The translations under genes and the position numbers were made by a program. Shown here one piece after another: positions 10,501 to 20,506 of a stretch of 64,000 nucleotides of DNA. Within the stretch, counting starts at the first letter, position 1, and the number at the start of each line of letters is the position of its first letter. The stretch covers positions 9,395,141 through 9,459,140 of the forward strand of contig OX439044.1 of the NCBI GenBank assembly GCA_949317995.1, written 5' to 3'. A model generated the notes under the pieces. That model was not told where the DNA came from. It did no database searches and was given only the letters and a program-made list of their open reading frames with translations. The DNA comes from Acholoe squamosa. Its lineage: Eukaryota > Annelida > Polychaeta > Phyllodocida > Polynoidae.

Positions 10501-12866
10501 CTAATCACTTCAGAATCCAAATACTATACGTGTACTTTCAAAAATTATCTGTCATTTGAGGTCTGTTCAATGATCTTAGCACTCATCGTCCCCAGTTAGG
10601 GTAAGTAAGCCTGTAGTTCCTATCCAGATCTCTATTCTATTTAAACAATGCTGTAGCATAATCATGACTATAGATGCTCTTTACCATCAAGGTTCCTTTT
10701 CCCAACCTACACTACTATTGAGAATTGTATGTTGCAATTCATTTCTGAGGCGAGACCATATACTTATCTGTGACTATCTCCAGAGATTTGGACATGGGGT
10801 TCTATGTAAAGTTGCTAGGCAACCACATGACATAGCAACCATTAACTACCTATGTTCATACTGTGTGATATGCACAAGGGAGCTATATGCAATTTGAAAT
10901 CAGTGATCTATGTTCTTGAGGGGAGACTATGCATTGTTGCTATGCAAAACTGCTATTGCAAGGCCACCACACAACCTAGCAACCTTTTATCTCCTATATG
11001 CCTAATGAATCTAGGCATTGTTGCTATGCAAAACTGCTATTGCAAGGCCACCACACAACCTAGCAACCTTTTATCTCCTATATTCCTTGTCTATAATGGA
11101 AGTCACAGAAGAGGTATATGCAAATTTACACCAGGAGAGTATATTGGTGAAAGGAAACCATGCAGAGCATATTTTCAGGTTTGGTTGCTATGCAAAGCTA
11201 CTGTTGCTAGGCAACCACACCACCTAGCAACAAAACAAAAACACCACTGTATTCTAATAAGCTCATTTATAGGGGTGGGACCCACCAGATACTTTCTAGA
11301 CTGCACATATATGTAATTATGTTATTGGCTAGCCAATAACATAGTCACATAAGGGGAGTCGATGCAATGGAATGTGGCCAAATGGGTAGACTTGCCCACA
11401 TAAAAGTCCTTAGTGTTCACATAGGATTAGACTGAGACAAGTAGCTTGGACAAGTCTAAGGTACCTGGATCTAGGGGTTGAGGTAGCTTCCTTAAAAGTT
11501 TTAAGGACAAAACTCAGTTTAATATTTCAAATCTGAAAGAGGTATTTGTCATGTTACAAGAGGATTTTAAAATGTCAGGATGTGGTAAAGTCATTAGTCA
11601 TTATAATGACAAAACTCCTTTGTTAGATGGAAGTTATACATGTATTGGGATGAAAAAGTAAAATGCACAGATTGTCTCAAGGTGAGTTTAGCTTTAAGAG
11701 AAATAGCCATGTACATGCTCACACATCTGGATGGACCAGATATAATCCTCTTAATTAGGTAGTAATTATGTCATTGGCTTATTGGAAGCAGAGGGTCCAG
11801 CTTGCTGCACAAGGGGTTGAGTGGGTTGTACTGTTTACCTGTGACCATTAACCCCTTCAGGGCCACCTACATGTATAATAGTATAAACATATGATACATG
11901 TATTATATTGACGGTAGCTATGATGCAGGATGTGAAGTGTTATATTATATTTGCATGTAGCATACCACTTTTGCATGTACATGTAATTTCATATAGAGTC
12001 TAGCCCTTTGAACATAGAAACCAATAACATCTTAGGGCTGTGAAATAGCCCTAACCTTAAACATTTTTTTAAAGTGACATTTGATTCTATTGTTGGCCAT
12101 TTTGAATTTCAGCCATATACAGCCTCGCCATTAAATCTTATGAAGTAGAAACATGTATGTTCTTAATCAGCACCCTTTTTTTACATAAGAGTCGGGAGAA
12201 TTGATAAAGATTTAGCATGAAAAACATCCATTTAGATAAAGAGGGAGATTATTGAAATGGAACAGCATCGTATTGGCTCACGGTAGTATGTTCGCTTCTA
12301 AGGCAATAACGCAGGTCATAGTCAACAAGGAATGCGGAAAAATGTCTCATATTACTCAAATAGGTTTGGTCTACATAAATAATATTAGATATTGTGGTTA
12401 GATGGGGATAAGAGCAAGTTTTATACATGTATCTGGAGTGCATTTAAAATTTTCAGTTAAAAAAGGAACTTTATGATTTCAATCTTCCGTCTTCCCGAGC
12501 ATCTGGTACACTCAAATCTGAACTTAAAAACATGTATTAGGGCTTAATGAAAAGCTTATTATGTCTTCTTTCCAACAAGACCAATAGCTTCAGGATCCAG
12601 ACAAGGTAAGATAGTCTTAGAGCTTAGGGATTGAGCATACCCCTTGAATAACATGGTAGCAAAATTGACCCAAAAGTGGTCTGAACCCGCACATGGATAA
12701 TGAGCAAAAACCGGTAGTGCATCCCAAGATAACCAATGTTAACATCTTGAATCATGTTTAGGGGACCCTAAGGATCAAGAAAATACCTGTTGCGTTGGGA
12801 TGTGGGGGGTGCATGGTGGGCCCTATCAGCCCCCGGCCTACACGGCTGAGGGGGACCTTTCTTGCC
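7548..12866. mobile_element. 5.3-kb palindromic (foldback-like) element with long inverted arms
   Basis: The left arm (7548 to ~8960) and right arm (~10800 to 12866) are inverted copies of each other over more than 1 kb. Matching blocks are 7560-7980 with 12440-12840, 7980-8360 with 12060-12445, and 8360-8900 with 10800-11325. The outermost bases are GGTCCCCC and GGGGGACC. The right arm has an extra insert of about 730 bp (~11325-12055) that begins near a 22-bp perfect palindrome centred at ~11330. The 8960-10640 loop has a (CAA)n run at ~10355-10382 and no gene. Flanking LINE 3' UTR sequence on both sides shows the element inserted into that LINE. No transposase is visible. Confidence 0.65.
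8462..8474. promoter_or_regulatory. RFX X-box-like palindrome (one of four)
   Basis: GTTGCCTAGCAAC occurs exactly at 8462-8474 and 8803-8815 in the left arm, and as its complement GTTGCTAGGCAAC at 10811-10823 and 11203-11215 in the right arm. Degenerate half copies lie between them. The form GTTGCC-(spacer)-GCAAC matches the X-box bound by RFX factors that control ciliary genes. Function is inference; the motif itself is direct. Confidence 0.45.
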
Positions 12867-13010
12867 TGCACAGGAATCGGATCTATTTACCTATATTCAT
12901 TTTGCTATCATTATGATGTGATCATATGTTTTCTATTGAAGTTGCACATTGCTTAATGTAACTGTCAGTTTATTTCCTGGAAATAAAGATAAATGTTTAA
13001 AAAAAAACCT
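12867..13010 (+). other. Probable 3' tail of the split LINE
   Basis: After the palindromic element ends, the sequence resembles a LINE 3' UTR ending in TTTCCTGGAAATAAAGATAA and a run of nine A. This is where the LINE interrupted at 7547 would be expected to resume. The Gypsy 5' LTR begins only 11 bp beyond the A-tract. Confidence 0.45.
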
Positions 13011-13020
13011 GTAATATATA

Positions 13021-13348
13021 TGTAGGGGCTCGTGGATCGTGATATAGTGTGAGCGTCTTCCTCGAGAGGGCGTCTCGAGCGGTGCGCCCATCACCGGTAG
13101 TCACTAGAGGTCTCCTCGACCCCTGGTCTCTGCAGGGTGGTGGCAGCACTGTTCGCCTCGTCCCAGCTCCTACCTGGGGCCGGGGAAGGTGTTAGACTGG
13201 CTCTAGCTGTCGACGGAGTCGGACCACTTTTACCTGAGCTTACACTATAGTTAAGCAGTACACTTCGAGGTAGATGTAAACCATATACCGTAATAAATAC
13301 GTGCCAGTTGCACTAAACCGAGATCCCTTGTCTGGTCTTTACTTCGAA
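13021..13348 (+). repeat. 5' LTR of element G1
   Basis: It begins TGTAGGGGCTCGTGG and ends ACTTCGAA. It matches the 3' LTR at 24318-24645 with about nine substitutions and no net length change. An AATAAA lies near its end (around position 13293). The sequence after it, from 13349, differs from that after the 3' LTR, which fixes the border. Confidence 0.9.
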
Positions 13349-13581
13349 CTAGTCAAGACATTGATTCGAACCTTTACGTGACCAGTTCTTGGTGTTAGTG
13401 CGCGGCCCTGGAGGCCGAACACGAGCACGATGGATCTCGAGATGAAAGATCGAGTATCTCGGGATCCACATCGAATGACACTGCTCATGCCGACGATTTA
13501 AGCCGAATTCAAATGAAGGGCTATACCTCTATAATTGGACCCAAGGTAGAGAGGGTAGTTTGAGACCTCAAATCCTAAGAG

Positions 13582-16028
13582 ATGCCCACTCCAGTCACGA
13601 ATTATACATACAGATTAAGTACCGATTCCACAGAAAGATCGACACCAATTATGATGATGACTTTAGATGCTCAACGAGCAGCCTCGGCTCGAGCAGAAAC
13701 GAGAACAGCGAACCCCCGTCAATCCTTAGACGACGTAGACGTCTCGGTATTCGACATAGGAGGTTCGAAGAAAATTACTGAGTCGGCAGCAGAATACTTG
13801 CGCGAACAGGCCAAGTTGAGCGTCGACGCCATGAATAAAGTTCGCCTATACCAAGGTTTACCAAAGCTAGAAGAATCTGAACAAAAAGTTCTGAGACTTA
13901 GGAATCTGAAGAAACAATGTCACCAGTATGAAACCTATAAACAACGAATGATGAACGACATGAAGAAACTCGAGGAAAGAACCGAATTGAAAGAGCAAAT
14001 CAATCGTGACCTCGAACGACAGGCATATGTCATTCAAAGGAAACTCGAACTTGCTAAAGCCGAGTGGGAAAATGAAAAACTTAGACAAGAAGTTGATCTA
14101 GAGGAACTGGAAGCTACTTCCACCATCAAGAATCTCGAATTAAAGAAAGAGGCTGAGCAAATAAGAGCCGAAATGGAACAGTATAAATATGAGGCAAATA
14201 AGCTGCTAGAGATCTGAGATCAATGCATCTTGAAAAACAAGGACGTAATGGAGTCCATGAAAGATAGCAATCAAGATCTATTCTTGAAGCAACAAGAGCT
14301 ATGCCTCGAAATAGCCAACCTGACAAAACGAAAGACAGCTCTCGATACATATGTGTCGGGAATAGAGAACAGTGATCAAACTGCCAGAACATGCCCCGAG
14401 GAAGAAGATAAATCTTTCGAAATGGACACGAGTGTATCAGTAACACAACTGGATATACTTTACCACCAGGAAATGTCTAATAATGACATACCTTCCGACG
14501 CTACTTTCGTAAAAGGAACTACACCTTTAGCGACATCAACGCCAGCTGAAGCTTTAAAGAAGCCAGACCGATACGATCCATTCGTAAATGATAATGCCAA
14601 CGTCCATGTCTGGAACGATGGTGTCTATGACCCCACACATGAACCCAGGCAAACTGAACCTGAAAAACGGAGGATAAGATTCAGTGTCGCCACTGACTTA
14701 CCACATAAAGAGAACGAACCCAACACTGCATGTGGACAGGAGGGCCACTTCGAGTTATCATATGATGACAATTCTGTAGATGATTCCAAACCTTTGGGCA
14801 CAGGGAACCAAGGTGCGGTAGGGGGTAGTGCATCAATTTCTACCCGAGGACCGACTGCACCCCCTCCAGGGGCTGGAGGAGCCACGGGAGGAACTTCGAG
14901 GCGCAGATCCCGAAGCAGTGTGTTAGAAGACATGCTGAATCAGTCAGCCAACACTTCGAACACTGCACACAGTGAGGAGACCATCCGAGAATGGAGCGTC
15001 AACCAATGTCAAAAATTGGTTCTCGAACTTCACTGATGATATGAGGTGCAACGCATGGACTCCCGAAGAGGCATTACCTCACCTGATCAGATGTCTGAAA
15101 CATGGCCCAGGCCGGATAGCCGTTGAAAAGTGGAATGAAGTATACTTCGAGAGGGGTACTTTCCAACAGCTAGTCGAGATTGCCAGCATTTTGCTGTACA
15201 ATTTAGTGAGCGAAGACCCTTTTATGCTCTTCAAGAAGCGAACGCAGAAACCACAAGAATTATTTCGAGCCTACGTGTATGAGTTGCAATCCCTGTTACA
15301 GACGGCGCGGCCAGGAACCAATCCTTCCGATAAATATTTCCTGAACGACTTGTTGCCACAATTCGTAAGTGGACTTCGAGATGAAGATCAGCAGCAAGCA
15401 GGTTTTAGATGCTTGGAAAGGGAGAAATCCTACCCTGATGGACCTTTTCAACGGGATTGAGTGCTGGACAGTAAAGAAGACCCTCATGGCGGGAAAAATA
15501 GAGATGAAAACCTCGAATACCAAGGTTTGTGCGAGTACTAATACTAGTACGGCTTCCATGTCGGGAATACACCAACCGACATACACTGAAACAACCGACA
15601 ATGACTTCGAGATCATTGAGATCGAGGAGGAGGACGGTAGTATCTCCGCAGTACAGGTAAAGAAAGACGTCAAGCGCAAGTATATTCCTCAACGGATATA
15701 TAACCGAAGCGCTAATGAAGCTCGAGGGGAAACAAGACCCACCCCAGACAGTCGAACTGAAATGGCTGTTAGTCGGCCCCCAAGACCATCTCTATCGAGA
15801 GCCCCTGCTCCACCTGAACCTCTGGATATGAAGAAAATGATGGAGGATTTTATGAAAACTTTTGCTGAAAATATGTATGCCAGACCTGAACGACGGAGAG
15901 TAGACCAGAGCAGACTACGCTGCTACCGTTGTCAAGAAATGGGGCATTACGCTCATGAGTGTACTACCCCGAAGCCTGTGCTATCCCGAGTTAATTATGT
16001 AGAAGAAAACAAGGAGGAGGAAAACTAA
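13582..16028 (+). pseudogene. gag: G1 gag: coiled coil, capsid, CCHC zinc knuckle (broken)
   Basis: The first part (13582-14217) is strongly coiled-coil, rich in E, K, L and R with heptad-like spacing. It ends at an in-frame TGA and continues in the same frame to 15036, with a Pro/Gly/Thr-rich linker (PTAPPPGAGGATGG). The frame then shifts to 14972-15460, which holds capsid-like helices (RTQKPQELFRAYVYELQSLL; LPQFVSGLRDED), and again to 15369-16028. That last part ends with a C-X2-C-X4-H-X4-C knuckle (CYRCQEMGHYAHEC). The whole would package element RNA. It is broken by one stop and two frameshifts. The same blocks in the same order are found in element G2 (32.8-35.1 kb), which confirms the reading. 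Confidence 0.8.
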
Positions 16029-16042
16029 AGAGGGTCGCATCT

Positions 16043-17215
16043 GTGGCAAAGGATGTGATCCATGATTCGAAAATCTGCCAAAATGCCACCACTGGTGAAT
16101 CTGAGCTAGTACAAGAGTCAATACCCTCCGGGGGACTGGTATGTGAGAAGGATCCTCTCACCCCAGTCCGAGCCGGGGACTTCGACTGGGTAGGGACAGA
16201 GGAAGGTCAGAACCCGAGGGAGCAATCCTACGTCGAAGAAGAGGGAGGTTGGGTTGAAGAGTTGACGCGTATGAGTGCGGCACACCTCCCCCCGAACCAT
16301 CCGTGTGTAACCTTCCTGAAGGGTTTCGGATGGGAGATCGGTGACTCTCAGGAACAACTCCGATTTGCACAGAACTCCTCACCTTTGGGGGGGAAACGAT
16401 GGTACATCGCTGTATCGGTGAAGGGGCTGACTGGAGAATTTTTGATTGACACAGGTGCCAGCCATTCGTGTGTCTTGAGAAAATTCTTCAATCTGGTGTC
16501 CGGCAACCATGAAACACTACCTGTTGGTGTTAATGCTTGCACGTCCGACGGTAGCCAGATGCAGACTTTTGGTAAGATGTTCATACAGATCGGAATGGGG
16601 GGCTACGAGTATGTAATGAGCCCTACCATAGCCGACATAAGTGACGATGGAATAATCAGTTTGGATTTTGCAAGCTTGTACGGTGCTGTGTTGGATCCCC
16701 GGTTCGGGATGCTGAAGATCCGGCAACCATACAATTGCGAGATCCCATGCATATTGAGACATGTATCCTCGGTAGCCACCATGGTACAGACTGTGAAAAT
16801 TCCATCTGGAATGACTTGTGACGTTTTGTGTTCCTCGAACAATGCTTTACGAGGTTCGAACGCTGTCTTCAAACCTAATTCTGAAGTACTATCTAGTTTA
16901 CAGCTAGATTCTGTTGACACTCTGGTGGGAAACGGATCGTGGACGGTAGTCCCGATCATGAACAGAGGGCTAAAACCTGTGTACTTGAGAAAAAACGAGA
17001 AGATTGGTGATATGTTCCTGACCGAACATGTCTCGGAAGCTCAATTTCGAACTGAGTTACCTGAGGACGCAGTCCGAGGATTACCAGATGATTTAAGAAA
17101 ATTAGTTGATGATTCTTACCCTGAGGGAAAATTCAGAGAAAGAAAGACTTCGAGCTTTGCTTGCTACCTTCCACGATGCCTTCGGGAAACCTGGGGGCTC
17201 GGTAGGCCGCACTAG
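16043..17215 (+). CDS. G1 aspartic protease region of pol
   Basis: A 390-codon frame lies -1 relative to the end of gag and has no ATG near its beginning (GTG is the first codon listed). It remains open upstream across the gag end, so expression as a gag-pro frameshift fusion is likely. The retropepsin signature GEFLIDTGASHSC is at about residues 131-143 with the catalytic Asp-Thr-Gly intact. A long, relatively well-kept region (FASLYG; VSSVATMV) links it to RT. The end of the frame overlaps the RT frame, with a shift near 17106-17215. It is related to the broken protease of G2 at 35.3-35.8 kb. Confidence 0.75.
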   Translation: MAKDVIHDSKICQNATTGESELVQESIPSGGLVCEKDPLTPVRAGDFDWVGTEEGQNPREQSYVEEEGGWVEELTRMSAAHLPPNHPCVTFLKGFGWEIGDSQEQLRFAQNSSPLGGKRWYIAVSVKGLTGEFLIDTGASHSCVLRKFFNLVSGNHETLPVGVNACTSDGSQMQTFGKMFIQIGMGGYEYVMSPTIADISDDGIISLDFASLYGAVLDPRFGMLKIRQPYNCEIPCILRHVSSVATMVQTVKIPSGMTCDVLCSSNNALRGSNAVFKPNSEVLSSLQLDSVDTLVGNGSWTVVPIMNRGLKPVYLRKNEKIGDMFLTEHVSEAQFRTELPEDAVRGLPDDLRKLVDDSYPEGKFRERKTSSFACYLPRCLRETWGLGRPH

Positions 17216-17794
17216 CAAGGTGTTGCACACGATTGACACCGGCGATTCGAAGCCATTTAAAGTACCTTATAGGAGATTAGCACTTAAAAAGAAAGTGGAG
17301 GCTGAGAAACAAATCCTCAAACAGCTGGAAAAAGGGGTTATTGTGCCTAGCACGAGTACCTTCTTTGGAAGAATTGTTTGGTGTACTTCGACGATGTTAT
17401 AGTGTTTGGAAAGACTTTCGAGGATTGCATGAACAACCTCGATTGACCATTTGATAGTATTCTCTTGAAGAGAATACTATCAAATGGTCTGAAGTTAAAA
17501 GCTAAGAAATGTAATTTATTTAAATCATCTATTACATATCTTGGTCGCATAATAACTCCTGACGGTGTAAAAACCGACCCTGAAAAACTCCCAACAGTGT
17601 CCGAATGGCAGAAGCCCATAAGTGCGAAGGAAGTAAGATCCTTCCTCGGGTTCTGTTCATATTATCGAGACTTCCTCCCGAACTATTCTAAAGTGAGCTA
17701 CCCCTTGCAAATGCTAGCACATTGGACCCCAGGTCGAGCAAAGGAACGTTTTCCCTGGGGCAGCCTTCGAGCAAATAAAACATTTGTTTGTTAA
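17106..17794 (+). pseudogene. G1 reverse transcriptase with the palm deleted
   Basis: The N-terminal RT block is present (VLHTIDTGDSKPFKVPYRRL, then LEKGVIVPSTSTF). It jumps directly, at about 17365-17375, to the catalytic box VYFDDVIVFG and the connection region. Everything normally between them is missing: the WSSP/KKDG block, motif A and motif B, roughly 120-140 codons. A stop and a 45-bp palindrome follow at 17442-17489. The next frame (17465-17794) carries the thumb (LGRIITPDGVKTDPEKL; VRSFLGFCSYYRDFLP). It cannot be an active polymerase. Confidence 0.85.
17445..17489. repeat. Perfect 45-bp palindrome inside RT
   Basis: Arms of 22 bp at 17445-17466 and 17468-17489 are exact inverted copies around a single G. 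The right arm is genuine RT coding sequence (the start of the SNGLKLKAKKC block). The left arm is its inverted duplicate and creates the TGA at 17444-17446. The pattern is that of a template-switch or snap-back mutation. Confidence 0.9.
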
Positions 17795-18326
17795 CACGCC
17801 AGTATTGAAATATCCAACTGCGGATGACCATTTCATACTGGACACTGATGCTAGCAACGATAGCATTGGTGCAGCCCTGTCGCAGGTCAAGGACGGGGTC
17901 GAAGTACCAATCGCCTTTGCTAGTAACACTTTGAATAGGGCACAACGAAACTATTGCACCACTAAACGTGGGTTGCTGGCTGTGGTGGTGTATACCAAAA
18001 AGTTTCGACACTTCCTATGGGGTACCGATTTTACTCTTCGAACTGACCACTTGTCCCTGAGGTGGCTACTTAATTTTAAGGACGCCGAAGGAATGATTGG
18101 CTGTTGGCTGGCACACCTGTCAGAATTTGGGTTGGAGCATAACCAGATCCAACATCGACCGGGTTCGGAGCATATTAATGCGGACACCCTATCCCGGAGG
18201 CCCTTTAGAAAGTGCCAGAAAATCGATTGTGATGATTGTGGGGCCCACAACGCGGTAGTTGCAACGGTTCGAACTAGACAGTCCAAACCGCTACCTCGCG
18301 CCAGCATGGAAAATGTTATAGAATAG
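17784..18326 (+). CDS. G1 RNase H domain
   Basis: The frame carries the LTR-retrotransposon RNase H series in order: FILDTDASNDSIGAAL (catalytic Asp), PIAFASNTLNRAQRNYCTTK with the E/K-type second site, LRTDHLSLRWLLNF (TDH box), and HRPGSEHINADTLSRRP near residue 137 (catalytic Asp in the NADTLSR block). It would degrade the RNA strand during reverse transcription. It is frame-shifted from the RT thumb before it. The frame continues towards integrase but is closed by TAG at 18324-18326. Confidence 0.85.
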   Translation: MFVNTPVLKYPTADDHFILDTDASNDSIGAALSQVKDGVEVPIAFASNTLNRAQRNYCTTKRGLLAVVVYTKKFRHFLWGTDFTLRTDHLSLRWLLNFKDAEGMIGCWLAHLSEFGLEHNQIQHRPGSEHINADTLSRRPFRKCQKIDCDDCGAHNAVVATVRTRQSKPLPRASMENVIE

Positions 18327-19967
18327 CCAGAAGAAACCATCCAACATTTCCAACAAAATGATCCCGCTATCAAGAGAGTGATTTCTTTCCTGAATAAGAA
18401 TGCCAAGCCCGAACGGCCGGTGTTATCCCTGGAAGACGGAGAAACTTGCAAATTTCTAGCCCAATGGACCGAGCTGGAGGTTCGAGACGGGTTACTGTGT
18501 TGATGGAAAACCTGTCCTACTAAGGACAAGGTCCTACAGATAGTGATACCCATGTCACTAAGACGAGACATTATGTTTTATTGTCACGGACATAAGACTA
18601 GCAGACACTTGGGGAAGAAGAGAACTTTAGAACGCCTAGCCAGAAGATACTACTGGCCAGGGATGCACAACGACATCATAAGATGGGTAATGACTTGCCC
18701 CGAATGCGGTAAGAATAAGCCCGGTCCTGGAATGGGAAAGATGCCTCTGGTGCAAGAGCTATTCGGCGTTCGTTTTGCCCGAGTAGCAATTGACATCATC
18801 AGTGGAATCGAACCCACACCTCGGGGAAACATGATGGTAGTGACTGACTACTATACTAAGTACACTCGAGTATATCCTTTACCTGACCACAAGGCAGCCA
18901 CCTGCGCTAGCGCCTTCGTGAAAGGATGGGTTCTACACTTAGGTGCACCATTAATGATGCACAGTGACCAAGGACGAGAATTCGAGTCCAACCTATGGCA
19001 AGAAATGTGCCACTATTTGGCGATTTGTAAAACTCGAACTAATCCATACAGACCCCAGTCTGATGGTCAAGTAGAAAGATTCAATCGAACATTGATACAA
19101 GTCCTCAAACCCTTGGTAAATTCTTGCCAAGACGACTGGGACGAGCAATGTGACTTAGTAGTACATGCTTATAATAGCACTGTACATGCTGCAACGAACT
19201 GTTCCCCCAATCTATTAGTATTCGGGGAAGATATTATAATGCCTGCAGATCTCGTATATGGTGTTATAGGGGTGAGCCCCAAAGCTCCATGTACGGTGAT
19301 GTTTGTAGAATCCCTACGAGATCAATTTAAGAAAGCTTATGAAGTAGTTCAAAATGAGCTATTAAAGAACGCGGATTGGCAGAAAATTGGGTATGATACC
19401 CACCTGAAGCCACGTCAGTTTAGCGTGGGTGACCGAGTGTTTAGAATGCATGAACCTTTAAGGTGCAAGAAATTAATCTCGAGCTGGGATGGACCTCACG
19501 TTGTCACCCGAATTATATCTGAGAGCACGGTTATGCTTATGAGTCTGGCCACAGGCCGAATGAATAAGTCTAACGTGTGTAGATTAAGGAAATGGAGGGG
19601 ACGGGATGCCGCCAACTCCGAGTGTGAGGAAATTTCCAAACAGATGAATGAACAGAAGGACGAGATCCTAATGAAAACTAATGAGCTATCAAGGAAATTG
19701 AAGGGAATGGCCCCGAAGAGGAAAAGAGGCCGACCTTGCAAAATAGCAGTTGAGAAAAAGCCAAAGAGAGGACGACCCAAGAAGGTCGACGCTGACACGA
19801 ATTTAAAACCTAATCGTGATAAAATTGTCTCGGCGGAACGGAGAATCCGAGGTAGGGGGAAAACGTTGGCACCTTCCACCGGACCTTCTCAAGATTCTCA
19901 GTTGAAAAACAAAGAAAGAGAGGTGAGGCGCAGTCCCAGATTTGCTGGGCGGACTGCCGTTACTTAA
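18327..19967 (+). pseudogene. G1 integrase with C-terminal AT-hook tail
   Basis: The region opens with a linker containing a TGA at about 18500, then an open frame 18543-19967 (474 codons). The HHCC domain is present (HGHKTSRHLG... and CPECGKN), followed by the DDE core: AIDIIS, HSDQGREFES and SDGQVERFNRT. Then come the GPY-type C-terminal segment (ISSWDGPHVVTRI) and a basic tail. The tail has two AT-hook cores, KRKRGRPCK and KPKRGRPKK, and a third basic patch (RIRGRGK), which suggests tethering to A+T-rich minor groove DNA or chromatin. All three catalytic residues are present. Only the N-terminal linker carries a stop. Confidence 0.85.
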
Positions 19968-20506
19968 TGTTCCGAAATCACAACGAGTGTATAGTCCTGT
20001 TTACATGTTTTGTTATATGTTTGGAGGTTGAGATACCTCGGCCATGATTCGAAATACAACCACGACGGGCATTACCAACCTATTCATGGTTCCTGTGGGT
20101 GGCAGACAGCTTGTCTGACGTGTACGCATGATGCTACATGTTCTTCTGCCAAACTCCTGTTGATATGAATAGTGAAGGGGGTAGTCCCACCAACGGCCTA
20201 TGGAGAAAACCAACCCCGAACCTTGGTTATCCGGGGTAGTATGGACGCCTGCCACGAGCGGGAAGGGAAGCGCTAGTGAGCGGGGTACCAGAGTGGTGCA
20301 GTGCAGCGGCCCATGCGCATTGGTTCCGCCTCACTTGTTGTGCCTCCAATATCGCTCACAGCACGCGAACCGTCTTACCGAGGTAAGACGTGCCGCTGTT
20401 TCCTCTGCCACTTATAGTGACAGAATCCCTTTTCCACTGACTTATATTGACTCCTTCTGTTCTTGAACAAAGGAGGACAATCCCCTGAGCCATCTGAGCC
20501 CGAAAT
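19968..20506 (+). other. G1 spacer between integrase and accessory ORF
   Basis: I see no convincing gene in this 540-bp spacer. A pyrimidine-rich run (TGACTCCTTCTGTTCTTGAA) lies at about 20448-20467, shortly before the accessory ORF start, and could serve as a splice acceptor region for a subgenomic message. That is inference. Confidence 0.35.

Noticed and set aside
10852-11316. 154-codon plus-strand frame with repeated IVAMQNCYCKATTQP
   Set aside because: It is produced by duplicated inverted-arm DNA of the palindromic element. The same DNA in the other arm is not open.
14230-14446. Antisense frame opposite gag
   Set aside because: It is a shadow of the gag coding strand with no conserved motif.
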